Below are positions 37,312 through 49,600 of a stretch of 64,000 nucleotides of DNA, one piece after another. The notes beneath the pieces are model-generated. The model was given only the letters and a program-made list of their open reading frames with translations. It ran no database searches and was not told where the DNA came from. The stretch's first letter is position 1. The number at the start of each line of letters is the position of its first letter. Location: the NCBI RefSeq assembly GCF_026210795.1, contig NC_089430.1, positions 5,642,001 through 5,706,000 of the forward strand, in the 5' to 3' direction. The translations under genes were made by a program, and so were the position numbers. The DNA comes from Rhizophagus irregularis (Eukaryota > Glomeromycota > Glomeromycetes > Glomerales > Glomeraceae).

Positions 37312-38546
37312 TTAATCTGGCAAGCATAAACTTTCCGTTTTTCCATTTTCTTCATTTTCTTCGGGAGGAATAGTTGATACATCCTTGTTTTCAGGGTTAA
37401 TAAGATTTAGTTCTAAAATTACTTCGTTGATATTCGGTCTATTATCTGGTTCGTGTTGCCAACATTCTGATAAAATAAAGTAAAAATAGATTGTAAAAAA
37501 ATATTATTGCAGAAAAGAATCATAATTAATATCTTATACATACTTTCATAAAGTACGACAAATTTATCATTTGTGTCTTTAATAGGTCCTTCTCTAGCAC
37601 TTTTACTAATGATATTAATGAGAGAACAGTCGTGTTTCTGACTTTTTTCCTCAAAACCAAAAGGCGATTTTCGACTTGTTAATTCCCAGAATAATACTCC
37701 CAAACTGTATATATCAGACTTCTCAGTTAAAACACATGGTTTTTTTTGGATAAGCATTTCAAGCATTTTAGAATCCACGTAAGGTATTACACCCCATACT
37801 TCAGTATTATAATTTGATCCTTTTATACATGAACGTCCAAAATCTGCTAATTTTATTGATTCTTTGTGTATTAAGATATTGTTGGAGTGCTAAAAAAAGA
37901 TATGTTAATTAGTGGATTAGTTTCATTATAGTTTAAAAACAACAGGAATTTACTTACGAGATCCCCGTGTATGATTCCCACATCATCATGTAACCATGAA
38001 ATCGCACTTGCAATTTCCTTAGCAAACTTTAATTGACTTTCCCATTCAAAACTTATAGAATCGTTTCTTAAATATTTCCCCAATGTTCCACCTTCTGCGT
38101 ATTCAAGGACAAGCGAGTAATTTTCATCTAAAGAATATTAAAACGTGTCAAAAAATCATTTTCAATTTATTGCATAATCGTTATCGTTATTTACCTTGAA
38201 ATTTCGTAAGTCCGTAGAATTGAATTATATTCGGATGAGAATTAACCTTTTTATTTAAATAAATCTAGAAATAAAAAATAGTAAATATTGATACAAGCTT
38301 TATCGTAATATATCAATAACATACCTCATTAACGATGGAATCTTTGCTAGAATCTCCGATGAATTTTTTAATTGCGAACTTTGATGCACCTTTCCAACGT
38401 GCACTATAAACCAAGGTGGATGGCGCAGAAGCAATCTTATCAAGATCCCTAAAGCCTTGATGATCATAATAATAAATTGTCTGTGATACCTCTCCATCCA
38501 GTAATATCTTTAGCGTATTTTTAGTTTTGCCCTCTTCGAGATGCAA
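37312..38546 (-). CDS. TKL-type protein kinase, 5' exon not found
   Basis: Five exons on the minus strand join in frame: 38546-38325, 38264-38195, 38127-37958, 37889-37544 and 37466-37312 (320 codons plus stop). They encode FAIKKF (the ATP-binding Lys), HPNIIQFYGLT, EYAEGGTLGKYL, IIHGDLHSNNIL (catalytic loop with HGD in place of HRD), LADFGRS, WGVIPYVD, DIYSLGVLFWEL and CWQHEPDNRP, a complete kinase fold ending in an acidic tail. The expected glycine loop is replaced by APSTLVYSARW. The first exon has no ATG: an in-frame TAA lies just upstream and the likely acceptor is TAACAG at 38547-38552, so a 5' exon should exist but was not located. Intron positions match those of the kinase part of the gene at 43.6-50.1 kb, so the two are paralogues. 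Both Asp residues of the active site are kept and activity is possible. A 5'-truncated copy is the alternative. Confidence 0.75.
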
Positions 38547-38559
38547 CTGTTACAATATA

Positions 38560-40380
38560 ATGAATTCGAATTACCATATTAAGCTAAAATATTATTTTGC
38601 ATTATTTGATCTGCATTATTATTTGCATTATTATTTGCATTATCGCTGTGACAAAACGTTTTGCTGCGCCGTAAAAAAAAAACCATTTAAATATCGGGTT
38701 TTTTCGCTCTTTTTTCCCACTCGTTTTCTTGTGTGGCGCAGTTTTTGAGTCAACTAAACTATACAGTTGTTTTTAACAACTAAATAAAGCAAGATATGAG
38801 TTAAAAAAACAAGAAAATAAAAGAAATGGAAAAATAAAATATTGAAATAATAGCAAAACTTCTTTCTTACTTTGTAAATTGTTGCAGATGATTGTCGCTG
38901 TTTACTTATTTAAAATTGCTTCTTTGTTTTAAGAAACAGAGCTAAAGCAATACTGTATTAAGCGACCAAAAAAGTGTCTGAGGGTGATTTTTTAGTAACT
39001 CCAGTAACTCTGAGTACGATAAAAAGAAATTTTCAGTCTATTGAACGAAATAATTGGTTTAAGTTGTGAAAAATATCATTTCTGATATTTTTTGGGGAAG
39101 ACTAGGGTATTGGAATGATGATCATATTTTGTGTGACAATTAAAACGTGCCCGTTATAATAGAGATTATTGGTCCTTTATATACGCATAGAATAGATGAC
39201 ATAACTATATATAAAAAAGATTATCTGGGCTTATTCCTATTTTATATTATTTTGGATACAAATGGTAGTGTTTTGATCCGTTTATCCAGATTATCCGGAA
39301 ATCCGGATAAACCGAAATCCGGATAAGATTATGTATAAAAAAATTTTTTCATCGATTGATTCTTAACAAATATATTTTATTAATTTCAAATAAAATAAAA
39401 TTTTAATTTCGGCCGGCACTATGAATTTTGCCTGAATTATGCCAATTTTTAAAATTTGAGAAATATAAAATTTTGACAATAAGTACATTATTATAAATAT
39501 TAAAAACATGATAAATTGATAATGAAAGTTTAGGCATAAAACCAACTAGTTTTATATACTATTTTGTTCAACCTGTCAATTAAAAAAATTTTTTTTAGAT
39601 CGACAATAATTTGGGCTAAACGTATAAATAGTAGCAAAATTACAAAAATCCCAGCTGGGAATACTGCTAGGAATGCTAATCGTTACGTTACGTTACGTTT
39701 AGTGTTGCTGTCCAAACTTCACTAGTTTCCGAAACTGCAAAACTAAAACTAGAAAAATTGGTTCAGAAAAATTTTACATTTATGCAATAACCGAATCTGT
39801 AATTCCCGCCCTGAATAACAAATATATTATTCCCGTGATCATAAATGTTTATTTCTAAAAAGGAAATGGTCGATATAATCTTTATATTCTTTTATTTGCA
39901 ATTTGTTATACAACCCCATAAAAAATTTATTCCGTGTTTTTTTATATTTCCGTAACTGTATCATATTTATGGAGTTTTACAGAAATTACAAATAAATTTT
40001 TTTACAGGGCAAATGAGCCTTCCTTCCGTATTTCTACACATTACTGTTTAAGGGAAATCCTAATATCAAAATTACACGCAGTTGGCATATGTTTTTGTCG
40101 ACAAAAGCTGTGTATATAATTCACATTCCTGCCTGCCTACAGTTGTAGTAAGATTAGATGGGACAGAAGATACCGAGTCTATTTACGTTTTTACTAATGA
40201 CAATAAGTTTATGTATCGTCTTAGATGACACAACTGAGTATTGGTTATAATTAGTGTCAATAAATGTCAAAGAGTATTATTTTCGTAAGTTTATCTTATT
40301 CAACAAGATAGTTTCCCGTTAATAATCTTGGCAAAAAAAAAAGATTACATATTATTTTAGTACTAATAGTAATTATTATG
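38560..40380. other. Intergenic DNA
   Basis: TTATTTGCAT-like units repeat three times near 38600-38640. A GC-richer cluster of ATCCGGATAA-type palindromes at 39280-39325 and a TTCGGCCGGCACTATG motif near 39407 look like MITE subterminal pieces, but no complete element could be bounded. ACGTT is repeated in tandem near 39685. No gene is supported. Confidence 0.4.
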
Positions 40381-40387
40381 TAATGCT

Positions 40388-40570
40388 TTGTACCCTTCGA
40401 GTAGAGTATCAAAAAAATTTCATCGTCGTAACAATTTGAACTCAAAGGGTGAAAGTGACACCGAAAAGAACAAACAATTAGTAATACATATGGAGACTAC
40501 TTTGAATAAAATCTCCGACGGAGAAATTTTTTACCTCACAGAATGGTCATACATGTCATTAATTTTATGA
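40388..40570 (+). other. Hypothetical short frame, unidentified
   Basis: A 60-codon open stretch with balanced, protein-like composition (HRRNNLNSKGESDTEKNK, then ISDGEIFYLTEW) ends at a TGA. It has no ATG at its start and no clear neighbouring exon. It may be an exon of an unrecognised gene or chance. Confidence 0.2.
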
Positions 40571-41691
40571 TAACGGCAACTTATTGATAGTTTGATTTTT
40601 TTGATTGCAATCTATACTTGTTTCTAATGACTTTGAAAGAATGTATCAAAAATAGAGGTTTTAAATTTTGTCTGAAAAATTATTTATCTTATATTTATTT
40701 TTTGATTAATATATAATTCATAAATAATAATTATAATTTTCTTTTTGAAATGTGAAGAAAATTTATATTTTTCCTTTTTAAAAATGAGAATCTAAAGATG
40801 GAGGTAAGAAAAAAAATGGATTATACATATGTTCAACAATATATTGTTAATTTGATTGATATTACTTTCATAATAATAATTTTATTTACTATATTAATAA
40901 TAATTATTTATTTTTGATACGATCATAAATAACTTTTTTGAACTTTTTATACAATAACTCTTAAAAAAGTAAATTATATGTTATTATTAAGAATTTTATT
41001 CTACTAATAAAAAGATCGAAGAAAAGAGATTAATACAATTACAGGTGTGATATTCATACATGATTAAAAACAGGTTTCGCAAAAAAAGTAAATAACTTAT
41101 TATATTAACTGTTAAAATAACGTATTCCGGCTCTTTGATACAACAAGATATGGATGAATTACATGCTGGGCACGGATTTCTCTTGTGAGAACTGGAAGTG
41201 AGACTAGATTTTTTACCTTTAAGTATTTTAAATATCCGTATGCAGAAACAATATACAAAAAGTTTAAATCTATTTTTTGATAGAATGACTTTTTGCTATG
41301 AATATATAATGTTTCATAATCATAATGATATTTTATATTTTTATATACCAAATTTAGACTTGACAGAGTCAACAATGGAAGAAGTCTGGGAAATAAAAGA
41401 AGATATCAAAAATAGGTAAATTTTATCAAAAAAGCCAGTGATATTTCGTTAAATATACACTTGTGTTGATATATTAATGGTATTTTGTACTTATTTTTAA
41501 TAAAAATTAACTGTAGAACTATTTTCTGGCTGTGTTGCATGATCGATATCAATCTTTTAACTTACTATGATGGTAACCCCTACAAACCCATCAGGAAGCC
41601 ACATCAGTGGCACAGATATTACTATTTTTATCATTGTGTAACATTTATCATGCGCGTTTTTAATGAAAGAAACGAGAACAGTGGCTTTGGA
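40571..41691. other. Intergenic DNA with unassigned short frames
   Basis: Frames at 41198-41419 (+) and 41112-41375 (-) overlap on opposite strands; neither shows a known motif. No feature is supported. Confidence 0.3.
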
Positions 41692-42105
41692 TAGGGATGG
41701 CAACGGTCGGTCATGGTCGGTCATCGGTCGGTCATAACCGGTCAAGAACCTTTGACCGACCGACCGACCGTTTGACCGACCGGTCTGACCGACCGGTTAA
41801 CCGACCGTTTGACCAACTGGTTAACCAATCCTGAAAACGTTTGCGAAACGTAATTTAATTGAAATACTTAATAAAAAACGTTTTCGCAACGTTTTCTATT
41901 AAAATAATTAAAAAAACGTTTGTGAAACATTTTTTCTATTTCGCAAACGTTTTCAGGATCGGTCAAACGGTCGGTCAAACGGTCGGTTAACCGGTCGGTC
42001 AGACCGGTAGGTCAAACGGTCGGTCAGAGGTCTTTGACCGACCGATATCGGTCACGGTCATGACCGGTCATAACCGGTTAATGACCGTGACCGTTGCCAT
42101 CCCTA
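41692..42105. mobile_element. hAT-type MITE, 414 bp, with 8-bp target duplication
   Basis: The ends are perfect 17-bp inverted repeats, TAGGGATGGCAACGGTC and its complement, flanked by the perfect 8-bp direct repeat GCTTTGGA (41684-41691 and 42106-42113). Both arms are filled with GACCGACCGG/CCGGTCGGTC repeats, and the centre is an inverted AAACGTTT-type region, so nearly the whole element is one long palindrome. It has no coding capacity. Confidence 0.9.
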
Positions 42106-42440
42106 GCTTTGGACAAAATTTATAGGATAATTTTTTTTTAGAATATAAATTCTTATCAGCAAATTATTATTACATATCATTTTATAATAAATGTTAATAA
42201 AAGTAAACAAATTTTTATTCGGCGAAGTCACATGGTTACACACATAGATCTTTACCGCGATCAATTAAGGAAACATTTTTTATGGCTGCCAATATTAGAT
42301 CAATAGATTAAAACATTAAATAGTGCAGCTGATTACGAAGGAAAACGGGAAAGTTGCAGAATCAGATGATTTGAATGGTAAACAAATAATGTAATTAACC
42401 ATTCATTAAACCAAACAAAATTTTGGAAAAGTAGAGTAGT

Positions 42441-42972
42441 ACCCAGAAATATATATATAGGGGTCTGGTGATGAAAAAAATTTTTTCAGGGCCAGAATTA
42501 TGATAATGCCAGTCAGTTACTATAATAGGGCATGGCTAAAGCGGAGCTAATGTGGCTCAAAAAATTTTCCAGATTCCCCCGATGTGGCACATGCGGTAAA
42601 ATATTTACCCGTGGTGTCCAGCCGGCACAACGTTGAGCTGTGGCTGAGCTTGGGAGGTCCTTAGTGGGTGTGGCGAGTGCTGGAACAAGTCTCACTGTCA
42701 CGAAGGACCAGCTCTGCCACGCCACAGCAACACTGTTGTGACGAGCTGGGCCACTGTAGGTAAATATTTTCCCGCTATGTGCCATCAGGAGAATCCAGTA
42801 CAAAATTTTTTGAGCCACTGCAGCCCTGCCCCGCTTTAGCCGTGCCCTATAATAGGAAATAAAATTCCAACTGGCATTATCGAAAATTATCTAAAAAAGG
42901 AAATATTTTCATGATTTTTTTAGTTCAAAATACGCAAACTCAAACCTGACCCTTTTATATATATTTCTGGGT
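42441..42972. mobile_element. Outer MITE, split by a second MITE
   Basis: ACCCAGAAATATATATATA at 42441-42459 is inverted, nearly perfectly, as TATATATATTTCTGGGT ending at 42972. Inside these ends, GGGTCTGG and AACCTGACCC also pair, as do AATGCCAGT (about 42506) and ACTGGCATT (about 42873). The middle is occupied by another element (42528-42847). A clear target duplication for the outer element was not found. Confidence 0.65.
42528..42847. mobile_element. Inner hAT-like MITE, about 320 bp
   Basis: The left end GGGCATGGCTAAAGCGG matches the complement of the right end CCGCTTTAGCCGTGCCC with one difference, and the pairing continues past TGGCTCAAAAAATTTT on both sides. CTATAATA/TATAATAG flanks the element on both sides (42520-42528 and 42847-42855), an 8-bp duplication whose exact frame is ambiguous by one base. 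It sits inside the outer MITE, so it inserted later. The frame 42513-42818 across it is not a gene. Confidence 0.8.
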
Positions 42973-42979
42973 CCTAGTA

Positions 42980-43555
42980 GAGTTAGGATTCCTAAGATGG
43001 AAAAGGTATAAAGATAACATAGTCAGCATAGAAATCCGGCTAGCATCGATACATTTTGTCAAATGGAAATATTAATTTTATTTTTCTGTGTTCTGATATT
43101 TTTTTTTGATTTTATAACTACTTGTATCACTCATTTGTATATAGAATAGTTAGTAACAGCCATATGTAGTCCATAGTATAGTTTAGTAAGTAGGTATAAT
43201 AGGTGTCTACTTCCATCTCAGACGGGTTAGTAGATAGAATAACCTAAGTGATATTAGTTAGTGTTATGTCAATTGTACTTTTTGTTTTTTATATGTAATT
43301 TATTCCTAAATTCATTATAATAAAAAAATGCGCGTTATTAACAAAAAAAAAGTAAATAAAATTTTTTGTCTTTATTGACATTGAAAAGCAGTAAAATAGT
43401 GGTGAAATTTCTATTTATTAAATTGTCACTTTGGTTATTATACCATTAAATGGATTAATATAACTCCTTTTCTGTAATTTCACAACTTTCATAAAAAAAT
43501 TCAAATTTATTTTGTTATAATAATAACTAATAAAAGAATGCTTATGATTTATTAC
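42980..43555. other. Intergenic DNA
   Basis: AT-rich DNA downstream of the Sel1-kinase gene (minus strand). No gene or element end is supported. Confidence 0.4.
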
Positions 43556-43634
43556 ATAAGTTCCAATTCATTCTTCATAATAATATCCAAGTTCTAAATG
43601 GTCTTTTTCAGCCATTACATGTATAATTCAAATG

Positions 43635-46600
43635 CTATTTCTTTTTATAACAATTTCCAAGGTTAAATTGTGCTGCTTTATCACCACTTTCTGCCGCTTT
43701 ATTATGCCAATAAATGGCTTTGACTAAATCCTTTTCTATCCCTTCACCACATTGGTATAAATATCCAAGGTTATTTTGTGCAGTAATATAACCTTTTTCT
43801 GCTGCTGATTTATACAATTCAAATGCTTTTGATTTGTTAACTTCAGTTCCAATTCCTAATTCATAACAATATCCAAGTCGACATTGTGCAGCTGAAATAT
43901 TTTTTTCTGCAACTATTTTATATAATTCAAATGCTTTTGTTTTGTTGACTTCAGTTCCAATTCCTTTTTCATAACAACATCCAAGGTTAAATTGCGCTGC
44001 TTCATTACCACTTTCTGCTGCTTTATAATACCAATAAATGGCTTTATTTAAATCCATTTCTGTACCTTTACCATATTGATATGAATATCCAAGATGGTTT
44101 TGTGCATTTATATGCCCTTTTTCTGCTGCTGATTTATATAATCCAAATGCTTTTGTTTTGTTAACTCCAGTTCCAATTCCTTTATCATAACAATATCCAA
44201 GTTGATATTGTGCAGTCATATGCCCTTTTTCTGCTGCAATTTTATATAACTCAAATGCTTTTGTTTTGTTAAATTCAGTTCCAATTCCATTATCATAACA
44301 ATACCCAAGTTGATATTGTGCAGTCATACGCCCTTTTTCTGCTGCTACTTTATATAATTCAAATGCTTTTGTTTTGTTAACTTCAGTTCCAATTCCTTCT
44401 TCATAACAATTTCCAAGGTTAAATTGTGCTACTTCATTACCACTTTCTGCTGCTTTATTATACCAATAAATGGCTTTGTCTAAATCCTTTTCTATCCCTT
44501 TACCATATTGATATGAATATCCAAGATCATTTTGTGCAGTAATATGCCCTTTTTCTGCTGCTAATTTATATAATTCAAATGCTTTTATTTTGTTAACTTC
44601 AGTTCCAAATCCTTTATTATAACAATATCCAAGATTATATTGTGCATTTAAATAACCTTGATCTGCAGCTATTTTATATAATTCAAATGCTTTTGATTTA
44701 TTAACTTCAGTTCCAATTCCTTCATCATAACAATATCCAAGTTGATATTGTGCATCCAAATGGCCTTTTTCTGCTGCTATTTTATATAATTCAAATGCTT
44801 TTGCTTTATTAGTTTCAGTTCCAGTTCCAAAATAATAACAACATCCAAAATAATATTGTGCATTAGTTTGTCCTTCTTCTGCTGCTGATTTATAAAATTC
44901 AAATGCTTTTGTTTTATTAACTTCAGTTCCAATTCCATTATCATAATAATATCCAAGATTGTATTGTGCATCAATATGGCCTTTTTCTGCTGCAGATTTA
45001 TATAATTCAAATGCTTTTGTTTTATTAACTTCAGTCCCAATTCCTTTTTCATAGCAATGCCCAAGATTATATTGTGCATTAATTTGTCCTTTTTCTACTG
45101 CTTTGTTATACCAGTAAATAGCTTTATCTAAATTCTTTTCTGTACCTTTACCATATTGATATAAATATCCAAAATTGTTTTGTGCAGTAATATGTCCTTT
45201 TTCTGCTGCTAATTTATATAATTCAAATGCTCTTGATTTATTAACTTCAGTTCCAATTCCTTTATCATAACAATATCCAAGGTTAAATTGTGCTGCTTCA
45301 TTACCACTTTCTACTGCTTTGTTATACCAATAAATAGCTTTGTCTAAATCCTTTTCTATACCTTCACTATATTGATACAAATATCCAAGATTGTTTTGTG
45401 CTACTTCATTACCACTTTCTGCTGCTTTACTATACCAATAAATTGCTTTGTCCAAATCCATTTCTGTTCCTTTACCATGATGATATGAATATCCAAGATT
45501 ATTTTGTGCCGTAATATGCCCCTTTTCTGCTGCTAATTTATATAATTCAAATGCTTTTGTTTTATTAACTTCAGTTCCAATTCCTTTATCATAACAATAT
45601 CCAAGATTAAACTGTGCTACCTTATTTCCATTTTCCGCTGCTTTGTTATACCAATAAATAGCTTTGTCTGAATCCTTTTCTGTACCTTCACCATATTGAT
45701 ATGAATATCCAAGATTGTTTTGTGCAGTTATATGTCCTTTTTCTGCTGCTAATTTATATAATTCAAATGCTTTTGATTTATTAACTTCAGTTCCAATTCC
45801 TTTTTCATAACAACATCCAAGGTTAAATTGTGCTGCTTCATTACCACTTTCTGCTGCCTTTCTATACCAGAAAATAGCTTTATCTAAATCTTTTTCTATC
45901 TCTTCACCACATTTATATAAATTTCCAAGACTATATTGTGCATTAATTTGTCCTTTTTCTGCTGCTTTATTATACCAGTAAATAGCTTTGTCTAAATCCT
46001 TTTCTGTACCTTCACCATATTGATATAAATATCCAAGATTATTTTGTGCTATTTCATTACCACTTTCTGCTACTTTGCTATACCAATAAAAGGCTTTATT
46101 TAAATCAATTTCTGTTCCTTTACCATATTGATATAAATGTCCAAGATTATTTTGTGCATTTAAATGTCCTTTTTCTGCTGCTGATTTATATAATTCAAAT
46201 GCTTTTGATTTGTTGACTACAGTTCCAATTCCTTCTTTATAACAATATCCAAGATTGATTTGTGCGGTAATATGTCCTTTTTCTGCTGCTAATTTATATA
46301 ATTTAAATGCTTTTGATTTATTAACTTCAGTTCCAATTCCTTTTTCATAACATTGCCCAAGATTATATTGTGCATTAATTTGTCCTTTTTCTACTGCTTT
46401 ATTATACCAGTAAATAGCTTTGTCTAAATTCTTTTCTGTACCTTTACCATATTGATATGAATGTCCTAAATTGTTTTGTGCAGTAATATGTCCTTTTTCC
46501 GCAGCTAATTTATATAATTTAAATGCTTTTGATTTATTAACTTCAATTCCAATTCCTTTATCATAACAATATCCAAGATTATATTGTGCAGTAATGTGTC

Positions 46601-49600
46601 CTTTATCTGCAGCTTTGTTATACCAGTAAATAGCTTTGTTTAAATCCTTTTCTGTACCTTCACTATATTGATATGAATATCCAAGATTGTCTTGCGCGGC
46701 AATATGTCCTTTTTCTGCTGCTAATTTATATAATTCAAATGCTTTTGATTTATTAACTTCAGTTCCAATTCCTTTATCATAACAATATCCAAGCTCATAT
46801 TGTGCATTTAAATGCCCTTTTTCTGCTACTAATTTATATAATTCAAATGCTTTTATTTTATTAACTTCAGTTCCAATTCCTTCATTATAACAACATCCAA
46901 GCTTATATTGTGCATTTAAATGCCCTTTTTCTGCTGCTAATTTATATAATTCAAATGCTTTTGATTTATTAACTTCAGTTCCAATTCCTTCATTATAACA
47001 ATATCCAAGACTATATTTTGCATTAATTTGTCCTTCTTCTGCTGCTGATTTATATAATTCAAATGCTTTTAATTTATTAACTTCAGTTCCAATTCCTTTT
47101 TCATAACAATATCCAAGATTATATTGTGCATTAATTTGTCCTTCTTCTGCTGCTGATTTATATAATTCAAATGCTTTTGATTTATTAACTTCAGTTCCAA
47201 TTCCTTCATTATAACAATATCCAAGACTATATTTTGCATTAATTTGTCCTTCTTCTGCTGCTGATTTATATAATTCAAATGCTTTTAATTTATTAACTTC
47301 AGTTCCAATTCCTTTTTCATAACAATATCCAAGATTATATTGTGCATTAATATGCCCTTTTTCTGCAGCTAATTTACATAATTCAAATGCTTTTGATTTA
47401 TTAACTTCAGTTCCAATTCCATTATCATAACAATATCCAAGATTGATTTGCGCAGAAATATGCCCTTTATTTGCTGTTAATTTATATAATTCAAATGCTT
47501 TTGTTTCATTAACTTCAGTTCCAATTCCTTTTTCATAGCAATATCCAAGTTTAAATTGTGCAGCTAAATATCCTTGTTCAGCTGATTTTTGATATAATTT
47601 AAAAGCTTTTCTATTATTTTTTTTCACACCTTTACCTTTTCTATAGCAATCACCTAAATCACATTGCGCAATTTTATGTCCATTTTCTGCTGCTTTTTGA
47701 AAATAATAAATTGCTTTTTTATAATTTTGTTTTGTTCCAGTACCATTATAATTATTAATTCCAATTCGTCTTAATCCTTCAAAATATATTGTTTTATGAA
47801 TTTTTATTTCTGCATTTTTATTTTGTCCAAGAATGCATTTGGCGATAATATTTCCATTATTTGCTGCTTTCTCATACCAATTAAAAGCTTGTTCTCTATT
47901 AATTTCTATTCCAACTCCATAAAAATAACAATTTCCAAATTGATATTGAGCATCTGTGATTTCTTTCTCTACTAATATTTGATAATATTCAAATGCTTTA
48001 GATTCATTTTTTTTAATTCCTTTTCCTAATCTATAGCAATTTGCTAGATAAAGTTTTGCAGTTATATTTCCATTATCAGCTGCTTTTTGATACCATTCAA
48101 TAAATTTATTTTCATTATTCTTAGTTCCAATATTAAATTCATAGCAATATCCTAAATAAAATTGTCCAACAATACTTTTATTTTCTGCACCTTTTTGATA
48201 CCAATTGAATGCCAGATTTTTATTTTCTTCAATTCCATATCCATCATTATAACATTTAGCAAGATAAACTTGTGCTATTGAATAGTTATTTTCTGCTGCT
48301 TTTGAAAATAATTCAAATGCTTTTTCGTCATTTTCTTCTATTCCAATGCCATAATAATAAAATAATCCATAAAGCCAAATATAATCTGATTTATCTTGAT
48401 TTATTGAAAGCCAATTAATGAGATCATTTGTAATTTGGCTAAACTGCAGTGTTATTTGATGAATTTGTTGTTCAATTTGATCAAAAGTATAACCCTTATC
48501 ATGTTTTTTAATAATAACTGTAATTAATCTTTCAATCAATAAATTATTGATATTATTAACTGTTGATTCAAATGAATCCTTTGATAAACTCGTTTGAATT
48601 GATATATTTGATTGATTATTTCTAGCAAATATTCCTGTTGATTGGCTATATACTTGATTTGGCAAACTATTTCCATAACTCATGAAATTTAATATATTAT
48701 CCAAATTTGAATTGTTATTAATGTCTAAACTATTATTTATATCGAAATCATCATGAATATCTGAATCGACACTATCATTATTTATATCTTCATTTATATA
48801 TAAGTCATAATTTATATCTGAATCACCATTTATGTCTAAAGTTTCTTGGTCATCTTTATAGTTATTAGTTTTAAGATCTTGATCAGGAAAAACTATTGAT
48901 TTTAGAACTAAAACAACCTTTTGCATATCAGGACGCTTATCTGGCTCATTTTCCCAGCATTCTAATTATTAAAATAAATTAGTATTATTCATACATTCCC
49001 ATTTAAAACAAAATATTGTGTAAAATCATTACCTGTATATAAATTACCATATTCAAGGGGAGTATTATTAATAATTTCTTCTCGTTTACCATTTACTATA
49101 GATAAGGATAAATTTCCGTCATACTTATGATTACAAAATGGTTGTTTTCCGCTTGAAACTTGCCACATTAATACTCCATAACTATACACATCGGATTTTT
49201 TGTTTAATTCGTAACTATGGTCATTTAATTTTTTTGGGTCAATAAAAGGTATTACACCGAATATTTTTGATGTATTACTTGACGCATTAGCAATTTTTTC
49301 TGACAATCCGAAGTCTGCCAACTTTATCTTTTTTTGATGTACAAGCACATTATCTGCATGCTATAAGTATATGAAGAAAATTTATTCAGCACATACTATT
49401 ATTGAAAAACTAATATATATTTAAAAATTTAACTATACCAGATCGCGGTGGATAATATCATTTTCATGTAAAAATGCAACTGCACTAGATAATTGAAATG
49501 ATAACAAATATTTGTCATTCCAATCAAGTTCATGAAATTGTTTGTTTAAATAAGCTCTTAATGTGCCGCTGTCAGCATATTCTAAAACTAACGAATATTT

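Noticed and set aside
41112-41375. 87-codon minus-strand frame
   Set aside because: No motif, no splice context, and it overlaps an equally unremarkable plus-strand frame; left as unassigned.
42513-42818. 101-codon minus-strand frame with balanced composition
   Set aside because: Lies almost wholly inside a palindromic MITE with target duplication; the frame follows the inverted repeat, not a gene.
44777-45079. Minus-strand frame overlapping the Sel1 gene
   Set aside because: Out-of-frame shadow of the 108-bp repeats.
43642-48390. Regularly spaced repeats reminiscent of a CRISPR array
   Set aside because: Repeats are 108-bp coding Sel1 units in an open frame; no short direct repeats with unique spacers, and the genome is eukaryotic.
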